A stretch of DNA of 8,849 nt, taken from NCBI GenBank assembly GCA_017631725.1, contig JAGBSS010000162.1:1-8849 (forward strand), read 5' to 3'. The stretch's first letter is position 1; each line of letters begins with the position of its first letter. The notes below the pieces were generated by a model. The model ran no database searches. It saw only the letters and a program-made list of their open reading frames with translations, and was not told where the DNA came from. The DNA is from Clostridia bacterium (lineage in GTDB: Bacteria; Bacillota; Clostridia; Christensenellales; Borkfalkiaceae). This document shows, piece by piece, positions 1 to 6,515 of the stretch. Position numbers and translations under genes: made by a program.

Positions 1-1
1 C

Positions 2-106
2 ATAGAAAAACTACACGAATACATTAACTATTACAACAATGAAAGAATATCCTTAAAATTGAAAATGAGTCCAGTTAAATACCGAACTCAATTCCAATAT
101 ATTTAA
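2..106 (+). CDS. IS3-family transposase OrfB, C-terminal 34 residues (partial)
   Basis: The frame beginning at base 2 is open from the window edge to a TAA at 104-106. It ends with the typical tail of IS3-family (IS150-like) DDE transposases: YINYYNNERI, a conserved leucine/lysine stretch, then SPVKYR. This is the end of the rve/integrase-core domain; the catalytic DDE residues and the upstream OrfA lie outside the window. A sequence resembling an IS3-type right terminal repeat follows 10 bases after the stop. No other gene in the window belongs to this element, so only its right end is seen. Whether the full copy is intact cannot be judged from here. Confidence 0.85.
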   Translation: MEKLHEYINYYNNERISLKLKMSPVKYRTQFQYI

Positions 107-116
107 TTTAATTTTT

Positions 117-141
117 TGTCTAAACTTTTGGGTTCACATCA
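117..141 (+). repeat. Probable right terminal inverted repeat of the IS3-family element
   Basis: Bases 117-141 begin TGTCTAAACTTTTGGGTTCA, which resembles right ends of IS150-group elements (generic form TGTCCAACTTTTGGGGTC). The position just after the transposase stop fits. The left end and the target duplication are outside the window, so the exact boundary is an estimate. Confidence 0.6.
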
Positions 142-144
142 CAA

Positions 145-163
145 ATGCGTGGGCTTTTTTATT
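145..163 (+). other. Possible half of a Rho-independent terminator next to the IS end
   Basis: Just outside the IS end lies GCGTGGGCTTTTTTATT, a GC-rich arm followed by a T-run, which is the 3' half of a typical terminator. No complementary 5' arm is present in the window. The missing arm (GCCCACGC preceded by A's) would be expected on the far side of the IS if the IS entered the terminator loop. That side cannot be seen. Confidence 0.35.
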
Positions 164-172
164 GCAAAAAAT

Positions 173-205
173 TTCCGCAAGTGTTAATTGCGGAATTTTT
201 ATTTT
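173..205. terminator. Bidirectional hairpin terminator downstream of mgsA
   Basis: TTCCGCAA (173-180) pairs perfectly with TTGCGGAA (188-195) across a 7-nt loop. On the plus strand it is followed by TTTTTATTTT. On the minus strand, just after the mgsA stop, the stem is followed by AAATTTTTTGC. It can therefore end the mgsA operon and any read-through from the IS side. Confidence 0.8.
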
Positions 206-584
206 AATTAAAATATACTTTGTTTTTTAATGCTTCCATCATAATGGTTGCACTATTTACGTTTGTTGCAAGCGGAATTGACTGAACGTCGCATAACCTT
301 AAAAGAGCGGAAACGTCTGGTTCGTGTGGTTGCGCTGTCAATGGATCACGGAAAAATATTACAAGGTCTATAAGTCCATCTGCAAGCATTGCGCCAATTT
401 GTTGGTCGCCACCAAGTGGACCACTTTTCATACGTTTTATCTTTAAATTGGTTTCACCCATTATTAAAGTACCCGTTGTACCCGTTGCAATAAGTTCGTG
501 GTCAGCTAACACTTCTTTATACTTAACTGCAAACTTTATCATTTCATCTTTTTTCTTGTCGTGTGCTATCAATGCGATTTTCAT
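204..584 (-). CDS. mgsA: Methylglyoxal synthase
   Basis: A cytosolic lyase converting dihydroxyacetone phosphate to methylglyoxal and phosphate, a bypass of lower glycolysis that releases phosphate under carbon excess. The 126-aa product is a compact single-domain form; E. coli MgsA has 152. Family landmarks are clear: [10 protein letters not shown] at 3-12, GTTG at 35-38, [12 protein letters not shown] at 54-65, and [15 protein letters not shown] at 77-91. Asp9, Asp60, Asp80, His87 and Asp90 line up with E. coli Asp20, Asp71 (catalytic base), Asp91, His98 and Asp101 at a constant offset of 11, so the active site is complete. The ATG at 582-584 is preceded by AAAGGAGA, which overlaps the typA stop codon. 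The gene is last in the operon, 10 bp behind typA, and is followed by a hairpin terminator. No family member with another known activity fits better. Confidence 0.96.
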   Translation of the reverse strand: MKIALIAHDKKKDEMIKFAVKYKEVLADHELIATGTTGTLIMGETNLKIKRMKSGPLGGDQQIGAMLADGLIDLVIFFRDPLTAQPHEPDVSALLRLCDVQSIPLATNVNSATIMMEALKNKVYFN

Positions 585-594
585 TTTCTCTCCT

Positions 595-2418
595 TTACTC
601 TAAACCCCTTGCCTTTCTTTTTAACCTTTGTTCGGTGTTTAAAGTTCTCTTTCTTATTCTTATGTTTTTAGGAGTTACTTCTAACATTTCATCATCTTTA
701 ATAAACTCCATTGCTTCTTCTAAACTCATAAGTTTTGGTGTTTCTAACCTTAACGCATCATCAGAGCCACTCGCCCTTGTATTGGTTAAGTGTTTTTTCT
801 TACATACGTTTACAACTATATCTTCGTTTTTAGGTGAAACGCCAACAATCATACCTTCGTATACGTTAACACCTGCACCAATAAATAATTGTCCCCTACC
901 TTGCGCATTGAAAAGTCCGTAAGTGACTGCTTCACCATTTTCAAATGCAACCAAAGAACCGGTGTTTCTGCGTTCAATTTCTCCCTTAAATTCTTCGTAG
1001 CCATAAAATACCGTGTTGAACACACCTTCGCCACGAGTTTCCGTTAAAAACTGACTTTTATAGCCAAAAAGTCCACGAGCGGGAATTTTAAACTCTAACC
1101 TTATTCTGCTACCAACGTTTTCCATTTGCAATAGTTCGCCCTTTCTAACGCCCATTGCCGAGAATATTGGGCCCGTTTTATCCTCTGGAACGTCTACAAC
1201 AAGCTTTTCCATAGGCTCTAATAAAACGCCGTTTTCTTCTTTATATAATACTTTAGGTGCACTTACTTGAAATTCGTAACCTGCCCTTCTCATTGTTTCT
1301 ATTAAGATAGAGAGATGCATTTCTCCCCTGCCTAATACCCTATAAGAGTCTGCAGAATCGGTAGATTCTACCGTTAAAGAAACGTCTTTAAGCATTTCCT
1401 TAAAAAGCCTGTCGTGTAAGTGCCTTGTGGTAACAAACTTACCTTCTTTGCCGGCAAACGGGCTATCTTTAACTGAAAAGGTCATTTCTACCGTTGGCTC
1501 GGAAATTTTAACAAACGGAACAGGTTCAGGTGCGCCAAAAGCACAAATGGTATCACCAATGGTGATATTTTCTAAACCGGAAATACAAACGATATCGCCT
1601 GCTTTTGCACTTTCCGTTTGCACCCTTTCTAAACCTTCTATTTGATAAATACTAATAACCTTGCCCCTTGCTTTCTTGTCTTTTGCGTTAAAGTTGCAAG
1701 TTTCTACTTCTTGATTAACGTGCGTTTGACCACGTTCTATTCTACCAATGGCAATTCTACCAACGTATTCGTTGTGGTCAATACTTGAAACAAGCATTTG
1801 GAAAGGACCTTCTTCATCAACTTCTTGTGGTTCGAAATAACTTACAATTTTGTCAAATAGTGGGGTTAAATCTTTGCCCGGTTTATTATAATCTTCAGTT
1901 GCCGTGCCTGCCCTTCCAGAACAGAAAATAATTGGGCTATCAACTTGCTCGTCACTTGCGTTTAAATCGAATAAAAGTTCTAAAATTTCATCTTGAACTT
2001 CAGATAATCTTGCATCTGGACGGTCTATTTTATTTACTACTATAATTAATTTATGGTTAAGTTCTAAAGCCTTTTCCATAACGAAACGTGTTTGTGGCAT
2101 TGGCCCTTCACAAGCATCAACTAAAACCAAAACCCCGTTTACCATTTTTAAAACACGTTCTACTTCTCCACCAAAGTCTGCGTGACCGGGGGTGTCTACT
2201 ATGTTTATTTTAGTGCCTTTATAAAACACCGAAGTGTTTTTTGCTAAAATAGTTATGCCCCTTTCACGCTCTAAATCGCCCGAGTCCATAACTCTGTCTA
2301 AAACTTCTTGATTGTCCCTAAAAATTCCGCCTTGCTTTAACATTTCGTTGACCAAGGTGGTTTTACCGTGGTCTACGTGGGCAATTATTGCAACGTTTCT
2401 AATGTCTGTCCTTTTCAA
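595..2418 (-). CDS. typA: Ribosome-associated translational GTPase TypA/BipA
   Basis: A translation-factor GTPase of the EF-G/LepA superfamily that binds 70S ribosomes and supports 50S assembly and growth under stress. The 607-aa length is typical. The G domain is intact: G1 [10 protein letters not shown] (13-22), G2 RGITI (53-57), G3 DTPGH (75-79), G4 NKID (129-132) and G5 SGRAG (167-171). After the G domain come the beta-barrel domain, EF-G III/V-like domains ([16 protein letters not shown] is characteristic) and the TypA-specific C-terminal domain ending in basic residues ([10 protein letters not shown]). The start is a TTG at 2416-2418. It is supported by AAGGAG five bases upstream, and the family N-terminus ([15 protein letters not shown]) begins a few residues later. 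It lies 10 bp after the Nudix gene and 10 bp before mgsA, so co-transcription is likely. TypA versus LepA: the absence of a LepA-type C-terminus and the strong TypA motifs decide for TypA. Confidence 0.97.
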   Translation of the reverse strand: MKRTDIRNVAIIAHVDHGKTTLVNEMLKQGGIFRDNQEVLDRVMDSGDLERERGITILAKNTSVFYKGTKINIVDTPGHADFGGEVERVLKMVNGVLVLVDACEGPMPQTRFVMEKALELNHKLIIVVNKIDRPDARLSEVQDEILELLFDLNASDEQVDSPIIFCSGRAGTATEDYNKPGKDLTPLFDKIVSYFEPQEVDEEGPFQMLVSSIDHNEYVGRIAIGRIERGQTHVNQEVETCNFNAKDKKARGKVISIYQIEGLERVQTESAKAGDIVCISGLENITIGDTICAFGAPEPVPFVKISEPTVEMTFSVKDSPFAGKEGKFVTTRHLHDRLFKEMLKDVSLTVESTDSADSYRVLGRGEMHLSILIETMRRAGYEFQVSAPKVLYKEENGVLLEPMEKLVVDVPEDKTGPIFSAMGVRKGELLQMENVGSRIRLEFKIPARGLFGYKSQFLTETRGEGVFNTVFYGYEEFKGEIERRNTGSLVAFENGEAVTYGLFNAQGRGQLFIGAGVNVYEGMIVGVSPKNEDIVVNVCKKKHLTNTRASGSDDALRLETPKLMSLEEAMEFIKDDEMLEVTPKNIRIRKRTLNTEQRLKRKARGLE

Positions 2419-2428
2419 TTTTAGCTCC

Positions 2429-2947
2429 TTATAACACGCTTAAAAGTGCAATTAAAGTTTTTGCGTCTTTAATATCACCATTTTTTATCATTTGTTTTGC
2501 AGTAGATAAGTCTACCCACTCACATTCTAAAAACTCGTCTTCATCAAAATTAGTAGTAGAACTTACAAAATCTTCTACTTTAAAAATTCTTATAATTTCG
2601 TTAGTATACCCAGGTAAAGGATAAACTTCTGCTAAAAAACTAACCTTGGTGGCTTTAATACCACACTCTTCTTCTAATTCTCTAACGGCGGTTTGCATTG
2701 GATCTTCGCCAACGTTTAGTTTACCTGCAGGAATTTCCCACAACACCTTTTTATATGCGTATCTAAACTGTTTTTCAAGTAAAACTTTATTATCTTTAAC
2801 GCATAAAATTGCACTTCCGCCCAAATGTTCTACAATTTCACGGTTTGCTTTTTTCCCGTTATCAAGTTCTACCACATCGTTTTTTAAAGATAATATTTTA
2901 CCTTTATAAATATAATTTTCTTTAACAGTTTTTTCGTTAAAGCCCAT
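2429..2947 (-). CDS. Nudix hydrolase, ADP-ribose pyrophosphatase (NudF-like)
   Basis: Probably hydrolyses ADP-ribose (or a related nucleoside-diphosphate sugar) to AMP and a sugar phosphate in the cytosol. The 172-aa protein has a canonical Nudix box at 75-97: Gly75, Glu81, then RELEEECGI (89-97), with every position of GX5EX7REUXEEXGU satisfied. The box is preceded by WEIPAG (70-75). Pro112 lies 16 residues after Gly96, the hallmark of the ADP-ribose pyrophosphatase subgroup. The substrate is inferred from this proline and was not demonstrated. The ATG at 2945-2947 overlaps the stop of the upstream 270-aa gene by 11 bp, and GGAG lies about 10 bases before it, indicating translational coupling. 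typA follows after 10 bp. Confidence 0.9.
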   Translation of the reverse strand: MGFNEKTVKENYIYKGKILSLKNDVVELDNGKKANREIVEHLGGSAILCVKDNKVLLEKQFRYAYKKVLWEIPAGKLNVGEDPMQTAVRELEEECGIKATKVSFLAEVYPLPGYTNEIIRIFKVEDFVSSTTNFDEDEFLECEWVDLSTAKQMIKNGDIKDAKTLIALLSVL

Positions 2948-3749
2948 TTAAAATGTTCTCCAAAAGTTTTGTAACCTTTTTAATTCTACCAATAAAAAAG
3001 GCTTTTTTGCTTTTTACTGCAAATTTATAAGCGGTAAATGCGTAAACAATAGCATCTTTATCTTGGCTTGAAATAACGTTTGCAAGCATATCGATTACAA
3101 GAGTAAATTCTTCTTTTAAATCTTCGTTTAAATTAGAGTTTTTTATCTTAATTTTATCGTTAAATAAAATATCTTTAAGTTTTAAAATGCTATCTTTACT
3201 AGCCTTTTTATTTAAATTTTGTTGGTTTTCAAGTTCTTCTTTAGCACATTGTTCTTTTTCAATAAGGCTTTTTTCTTCTTGCTCTATTGCACTTATGGGG
3301 TCTGCTAAACTGCCATCTATAACACCTTCCATAACAACGGAAATAAATTTGCAGAAAGGTTTTAGCATTTCTTCTTTAAATTGATTGTAGCTATTAAAAC
3401 AACTGCCTTCTGCATAAAAATATTTGCTTATAAAATCGCCTAAAACTATGTTTTTAGCATCTATATCAACTAAAATGCTAAAAACAAGTGCAATAAACTC
3501 TTTACTAGAAGATGGGGGTACAAATTCCCCTTTTCCGCCACCTGCAAATTGGCTTTCGACTAAATATTTCTTTTTTGCACTATGATAATCAAAATCTTTT
3601 AAACAACTTTTTAAAATAGCAACCATGCTATCAGAAACGGCAATACTTTTTAAAAGAGCTACAATTTTAACGTCTGCCAAAATGTATTTGCTATCAAACA
3701 AATCTTCTGCACTTTTTATAAAAGCGTTAAGTTCTGCATTCTTTGTCAA
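2937..3749 (-). CDS. Hypothetical protein, 270 aa, first gene of the typA-mgsA operon
   Basis: I do not recognise a named domain. The protein is soluble, with no signal peptide or membrane segment. An N-terminal half (about 1-150) is rich in helices and hydrophobic heptads (SKYILADVKIVALLKSIA, KEFIALVFSILVDIDAKNIV). A central charged linker (about 155-185, EQEEKSLIEKEQCAKEEL and following) looks like coiled coil. A second helical segment (about 190-270) ends in a basic stretch (KSKKAFFIGRIKKVTKLL). It begins at a TTG (3747-3749) preceded by a full AGGAGGTG ribosome site at 7-base spacing, so the start is well supported despite the rare codon. It overlaps the Nudix gene by 11 bp and heads the operon. 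An all-helical adaptor or structural role is a guess; no enzymatic motif is visible. Confidence 0.8.
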   Translation of the reverse strand: MTKNAELNAFIKSAEDLFDSKYILADVKIVALLKSIAVSDSMVAILKSCLKDFDYHSAKKKYLVESQFAGGGKGEFVPPSSSKEFIALVFSILVDIDAKNIVLGDFISKYFYAEGSCFNSYNQFKEEMLKPFCKFISVVMEGVIDGSLADPISAIEQEEKSLIEKEQCAKEELENQQNLNKKASKDSILKLKDILFNDKIKIKNSNLNEDLKEEFTLVIDMLANVISSQDKDAIVYAFTAYKFAVKSKKAFFIGRIKKVTKLLENILNGL

Positions 3750-3778
3750 AACGGCACCTCCTGTCCCCTTTTTAATTA

Positions 3779-3819
3779 ATTATAACACAATATCAAGTTA
3801 AATTAAAGTTTTTTGTCAA
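3779..3819 (-). promoter_or_regulatory. Candidate promoter for the hypothetical-nudix-typA-mgsA operon
   Basis: On the minus strand there is a perfect TATAAT (3784 to 3779), 10 bases before a GGGGACAGGAGG leader. The best -35 at 17-bp spacing is only TTTAAT. A perfect TTGACA (3819 to 3814) lies 29 bases upstream of TATAAT, too far to pair with it, and would have to use a weak TGATAT at 18 bp. The region clearly carries a promoter, but which pair is used is unresolved. Confidence 0.45.
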
Positions 3820-3846
3820 TATTTTAGAGAAAATATAGCAAAATTG

Positions 3847-3874
3847 TTTACAAAAATTAAATATGTGATATAAT
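3847..3874 (+). promoter_or_regulatory. Promoter of the DUF4364-TSCPD-aldolase operon
   Basis: TTTACA (3847-3852), a 16-bp spacer and TATAAT (3869-3874) give a good sigma-A-type promoter, with a start expected near 3881. A short palindrome CCACTAAAGTGG (3880-3891) sits exactly over the predicted start and could be an operator, though it is short. It faces the oppositely directed typA operon promoter. Confidence 0.65.
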
Positions 3875-3904
3875 TAAAACCACTAAAGTGGGGTAAAACG
3901 CATT

Positions 3905-4429
3905 ATGCAAGTTAAAGGAGATTCTTCCGTAAACAAGTTAATATTATTGTTCGTTTTCGATAAAATGGAAGTTCCTTTATCTGAAAACACCGTGCTTGAC
4001 ATGTGTTGTTCATCTAACAATTGGCTTGCTTATATGGACTGTCAACCTATTTTAAGCCAACTTTTAGAAAACGGCTGGATTTACAACATTAATTCAGAAG
4101 GCGAACCACTTTATACCATAACACCAGACGGGCGTATTTGTCTTGCTAACTTTTTTATTAGAATTCCAACTTCTATCAGGCAAGAAATTTCACTCTTTAT
4201 AAAAAATAATCGTTCTAAATATCGCAGAAAACAAGAATGCGTTGCCGATTATTATATGAATAAAGATGGAACGTATACGGTTTATTTAAAAATTATTGAT
4301 CCCGTTCAACCTGCTTTAGAATTAAAACTTGTTGTCCCCAACCGCCAAACGGCTAAAGATATTTATAAAAAATGGGGAGATAAGGCTTCAGACGTTTATA
4401 GAACCTTATACGAAAATTTAGTAGATTAG
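3905..4429 (+). CDS. DUF4364 family protein (winged-helix-like)
   Basis: A 174-aa soluble protein matching the clostridial DUF4364 pattern. An N-terminal NKLILLFVFDKMEVPLSENTV segment (10-30) leads into a helix-turn-helix/wing-like region: SQLLENGWIYNINSEGEPLYTITPDGR, where a recognition-type helix is followed by a beta wing. The C-terminal half is basic and beta-rich (NNRSKYRRKQE, then DGTYTVYLKIID). The family is generally viewed as transcription-regulator-like, but no DNA target is established; the role here is inferred from fold type. The ATG at 3905 has only a weak GGGG site about 10 bases upstream. It is the first start after the predicted transcription start and fits the family N-terminus. 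It is first in a three-gene operon with 7 bp to the next gene, and the palindrome at the promoter makes autoregulation possible. Confidence 0.8.
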   Translation: MQVKGDSSVNKLILLFVFDKMEVPLSENTVLDMCCSSNNWLAYMDCQPILSQLLENGWIYNINSEGEPLYTITPDGRICLANFFIRIPTSIRQEISLFIKNNRSKYRRKQECVADYYMNKDGTYTVYLKIIDPVQPALELKLVVPNRQTAKDIYKKWGDKASDVYRTLYENLVD

Positions 4430-4436
4430 GAGTATT

Positions 4437-4682
4437 ATGCAAATTTATAACACTAAAGGAACTTGCTCAAGGCAAATTCAGTTCGACGTAGAAGATGGCA
4501 AAGTTAAAAACGTACACTTTATCGGTGGTTGTAAGGGAAACCTTATTGCTATTTCCCGCCTTGTTGAAGGCAAAAGTGTAGATGAAGTTATTGCCTTACT
4601 TAAGGGTGTAGACTGCAGGGCAGGCACTTCTTGTTCTGACCAACTTGCAACAGCATTAATTAAATATAAGGAGACTCACTAA
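4437..4682 (+). CDS. TSCPD domain protein, TIGR03905 family
   Basis: An 81-aa protein consisting of one TSCPD domain. It carries four conserved cysteines (Cys10, Cys32, Cys60, Cys66), GGCKGN at 30-35 and the signature GTSCSDQLA (63-71), where the usual TSCPD reads TSCSD. Related domains form the C-terminus of B12-dependent ribonucleotide reductases, where they may bind metal or nucleotide; the function of the free-standing family is unknown. The cysteines suggest zinc or iron binding (inference). The ATG follows AGGAG at a short 4-base spacing and lies 7 bp after the DUF4364 stop. The aldolase gene starts 1 bp after its stop, so the three genes are clearly one operon. Confidence 0.88.
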   Translation: MQIYNTKGTCSRQIQFDVEDGKVKNVHFIGGCKGNLIAISRLVEGKSVDEVIALLKGVDCRAGTSCSDQLATALIKYKETH

Positions 4683-4683
4683 A

Positions 4684-5463
4684 ATGAAATCTGTTAAGTT
4701 AAGAGACCAATTAAAAAACGTTGAAAACCTTGTCGGCACAATGATAAACTTATCTGATATTGCCATTTCAGATATTTATAGTAATTTAGATTTCGACTTT
4801 GTTTGGATAGACACCGAGCACGCACCAATAGAGTATAAAGACCTTTTAACGCATATCACCGTTATAGAAAGTAAGGGCAAAAACGCTATAGTTCGTTTAC
4901 AAGTGGATAACTATAACCACACCAAACGAGTATTAGAAATGGGTCCAACAGGTGTTGTCTTTCCTATGATAAACACTAAAGAAGATGCGGAAAAGGCACT
5001 TGCTTCTACCTTTTTTCCACCAAAAGGAACAAGGGGTTGCGGTGCACAAAGGGCAAGTGCGTGGTGCACTCTTAATATGGCAGAGTATAGAGATGCCTGT
5101 GAAGATGATATCGTTAGAATTATTCAATTAGAAACTAAAGAATCTATAGATAATTTAGAAGAAATTGTTAAAGTTAAGGATATAGACTGCTATTTATTTG
5201 GGCCTTGTGATTTGTCTACAGACTTAAACGATATGAATAACGTTTTTGGAGATATAACACAAGAATACGTTAGAAAGGCCATTAAAATTTTAAAAAAGCA
5301 TAACAAGTCTATTGGTGTTGCAACCTATGCAACAAGCGAATCGGCGTTAAAGTTTTGGTATGACCTTGGCATTAACTTTATTGCCACCGGTTGCGATTTT
5401 GAATCTATTAGAAAAGATGCAACCCTAACCTTGCAAACGGTAAATAAAATTTTTAATAAATAA
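4684..5463 (+). CDS. HpcH/HpaI aldolase family protein
   Basis: A class II (metal-dependent) pyruvate aldolase fold, related to HpcH/HpaI (4-hydroxy-2-oxoheptanedioate aldolase) and GarL (2-dehydro-3-deoxyglucarate aldolase). The 259-aa length is standard. Catalytic residues are all present at a constant +1 offset to HpcH: Asp43, Glu45 and His46 in WIDTEHAPI, Arg71 in VRLQ, Glu150 in QLETKES, and Asp176 in GPCDLS. The glycine-rich PPKGTRGCG (112-120) is the usual phosphate/substrate loop. The natural substrate cannot be read from sequence, and no sugar-acid catabolic genes are nearby. A specific product name would be over-annotation. The ATG follows AAGGAG at 10 bases; the gene starts 1 bp after the TSCPD stop. 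A hairpin terminator follows at 5524. Confidence 0.88.
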   Translation: MKSVKLRDQLKNVENLVGTMINLSDIAISDIYSNLDFDFVWIDTEHAPIEYKDLLTHITVIESKGKNAIVRLQVDNYNHTKRVLEMGPTGVVFPMINTKEDAEKALASTFFPPKGTRGCGAQRASAWCTLNMAEYRDACEDDIVRIIQLETKESIDNLEEIVKVKDIDCYLFGPCDLSTDLNDMNNVFGDITQEYVRKAIKILKKHNKSIGVATYATSESALKFWYDLGINFIATGCDFESIRKDATLTLQTVNKIFNK

Positions 5464-5523
5464 AATAAAATCACGCTAAAAAGGGCGTGTCCCAGAGGGA
5501 TTTTTAGTCCATAATAAAAGCAT

Positions 5524-5568
5524 AGCACACTATACTTCACTAAAAGTGAAACGTAGTGTGCTTTTCTT
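5524..5568 (+). terminator. Hairpin terminator after the aldolase operon (CACACTA hairpin of element A)
   Basis: AGCACACTA (5524-5532) pairs with TAGTGTGCT (5554-5562). An inner stem TTCACT/AGTGAA (5536-5541 with 5545-5550) closes a 3-nt loop, and TTTTCTT follows. It is a plausible terminator for plus-strand transcription. The 15-mer TAGCACACTATACTT recurs inverted in element B (7340 to 7326). Confidence 0.65.
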
Positions 5569-5591
5569 ATCCACAAAAGATAAACTTTTAT

Positions 5592-5801
5592 AAGTGATAT
5601 TTTTAGCCTTATGGCTAAAAGTGATATGCAAGTTTCTTGCGTGATATTTTGACCTGTGGTCAAAGTTATATTATATTTGCCACAACTCGCCAAAGGCGAA
5701 TATAACTTTGCGTAGCAAAATATAACTGCTTTAAGCAATATACCTTGCCGACAGGCAAATATAACTAGTGCGTCAGTAATAATCTCTATTACTGATGCAC
5801 T
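5592..5801. repeat. Mini-hairpin array and terminal palindrome, copy A
   Basis: Seven short perfect stems are strung together: 5601-5608/5613-5620, 5628-5632/5636-5640, 5648-5654/5658-5664, 5687-5691/5695-5699, 5707-5711/5715-5719, 5727-5731/5733-5737 and 5745-5749/5754-5758. They are joined by a spacer that reads GTGATAT on the left, GTTATAT toward the centre and ATATAACT on the right of the centre. The array is therefore also globally palindromic (CAAAGTTATATT at 5661-5672 against AATATAACTTTG at 5699-5710). It ends in a 15-bp stem, AGTGCGTCAGTAATA (5767-5781) with 5787-5801. Modules resemble pneumococcal BOX elements in being modular, but the sequence is unrelated. Confidence 0.85.
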
Positions 5802-5814
5802 AAAGCGTGATTTT

Positions 5815-6012
5815 TTATTTGTCTTTATTTTTTTTGTTTGTAACGTGGCTTACAACGATAACTACAACGGTGGCAAGGAAAAATTCCCCAGAAGAAATAA
5901 AAAAGCATAGCCCAAGGCTTTTTTTAACGTATGTCTTTAAGACAAACCCGAGCACTAAAAATGCAATGGCGGGTATTATAAGCGATATTGCGTTTCTAAC
6001 TAAATTCTTCAT
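5815..6012 (-). CDS. Small hypothetical membrane protein, 65 aa
   Basis: Predicted two-helix membrane protein: helix 1 about residues 6-29 (ISLIIPAIAFLVLGFVL core) and helix 2 about 34-58 (GLCFFISSGEFFLATVVVIVV core). The N-terminus is basic and the tail very basic (HVTNKKNKDK), placing the tail probably in the cytoplasm with both ends inside. It starts one base after the dtd stop, so translation is probably coupled; no good ribosome site of its own is seen (AGAAAAATAGT before the ATG). Its stop codon falls within the right terminator half of element A. No family is recognised. An open frame of similar length on the other strand (5807-6025) is the competing reading, but has no start signal. 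Confidence 0.6.
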   Translation of the reverse strand: MKNLVRNAISLIIPAIAFLVLGFVLKTYVKKSLGLCFFISSGEFFLATVVVIVVSHVTNKKNKDK

Positions 6013-6013
6013 A

Positions 6014-6451
6014 CTATTTTTCTAAAATAACCGTAAAAGGTCCATCGTTTATCTGTTGTATTTTCATATCAGCACCAAACACGCCAAGTTTAACAGGTAC
6101 GCCTGCTTTTTTAAGCCCGTCTGCCACGTAAAGGTAAAGTTCGTTTGCCTTATCTGGCAATTCTGCTTCTAAAAAATCTGGTCTGTTGCCGTGAGATGCG
6201 TTTGCAAAAAGAGTAAACTGCGAAACCAATAATATTTCACCCTTAACGTCTAAAATAGATTTGTTAATTTTACCATTTTCATCTTCAAAAATGCGAAGTG
6301 GTGGAATTTTTTTAATTAAATAGTCGGCATTTTCTACCCCATCGCCTTTCTTTACGCCAAGGTAAATTACGTACCCTTTTTCTATCTCAGAAATTAGGTT
6401 GCCATCTACTTTTAAGTTTGCATTTATAACCCTTTGAATAACTGCCTTCAT
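6014..6451 (-). CDS. dtd: D-aminoacyl-tRNA deacylase
   Basis: Hydrolyses D-amino acids (and misloaded glycine) from tRNA, a translation-fidelity enzyme acting as a cytosolic dimer. Counting from the ATG at 6449-6451 the protein has 145 aa, the family's usual length. It begins MKAVIQRV, carries PPLRIF (50-55), SQFTLFA at 77-83 with Ser77, Gln78 and Thr80 in canonical positions, GNRPDF (88-93), and the Gly-cisPro motif NDGPFT (134-139; most relatives have Val where Phe138 stands). The frame stays open for 12 more codons upstream, but these would overlap the promoter and do not match the family. No Shine-Dalgarno sequence is present; the predicted transcript begins at the ATG or 1-2 bases before it. 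The 65-aa membrane protein follows one base after the stop. Confidence 0.95.
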   Translation of the reverse strand: MKAVIQRVINANLKVDGNLISEIEKGYVIYLGVKKGDGVENADYLIKKIPPLRIFEDENGKINKSILDVKGEILLVSQFTLFANASHGNRPDFLEAELPDKANELYLYVADGLKKAGVPVKLGVFGADMKIQQINDGPFTVILEK

Positions 6452-6458
6452 ATATATA

Positions 6459-6487
6459 ATTCTATCATAAAAAAAACAATTTGACAA
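6459..6487 (-). promoter_or_regulatory. dtd promoter, predicting a leaderless mRNA
   Basis: On the minus strand TTGTCA (6487 to 6482), a 17-bp spacer and TAGAAT (6464 to 6459) form a good promoter. The predicted start is at 6451-6453, and the dtd ATG begins at 6451, so there is no room for a ribosome-binding leader. Its -35 overlaps the -35 of the divergent promoter by five bases. Confidence 0.7.
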
Positions 6488-6509
6488 TAGTTAATTTAAA
6501 ATGTATACT
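6481..6509 (+). promoter_or_regulatory. Promoter of the NrdG-like gene, predicting a leaderless mRNA
   Basis: A perfect TTGACA (6481-6486), a 17-bp spacer and TATACT (6504-6509). Six bases later comes A6516, the first base of the ATG that matches the family start. The upstream ATG at 6501 overlaps the -10 box and can be excluded. No Shine-Dalgarno sequence lies before 6516. Confidence 0.75.
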
Positions 6510-6515
6510 ATAAGT

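Larger units (their letters stand above)
5464..5819. repeat. Element A: palindrome-array element bracketed by a split terminator
   Basis: This 350-bp stretch between two convergent operons holds no gene. Its ends are inverted repeats: AATAAAATCACGCT (5464-5477) and AGCGTGATTTTTTATT (5804-5819). Inside, in order, are a left box (5483-5516) shared with element B, a CACACTA hairpin (5524-5562), an array of mini-hairpins (5592-5766) and a 35-bp palindrome (5767-5801). From 5699 to 5801 it matches 8356-8458 of element B without a gap, including 44 identical bases. Joined directly, the two ends would make one compact bidirectional terminator for the aldolase operon and the dtd operon. I infer an insertion into a terminator loop; a native expanded terminator is the alternative. 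Confidence 0.65.

Noticed and set aside
5325..5738. 137-aa minus-strand open frame over the aldolase 3' end and element A
   Set aside because: It runs antisense through a well-supported gene and then through the hairpin array; no ribosome site, no family resemblance, and composition set by the repeats.
5807..6025. 72-aa plus-strand frame antisense to the 65-aa membrane protein
   Set aside because: No promoter or ribosome site, and the minus-strand frame is positioned one base after dtd as an operon member.
6452..6487. 12-residue N-terminal extension of Dtd
   Set aside because: It overlaps the -10 and -35 boxes of the gene's own promoter and does not match the family, which begins MKAVIQRV.
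6501..6515. Upstream ATG of the NrdG-like frame
   Set aside because: The ATG at 6501 overlaps the TATACT -10 box (6504-6509), so it would not be on the transcript from that promoter.
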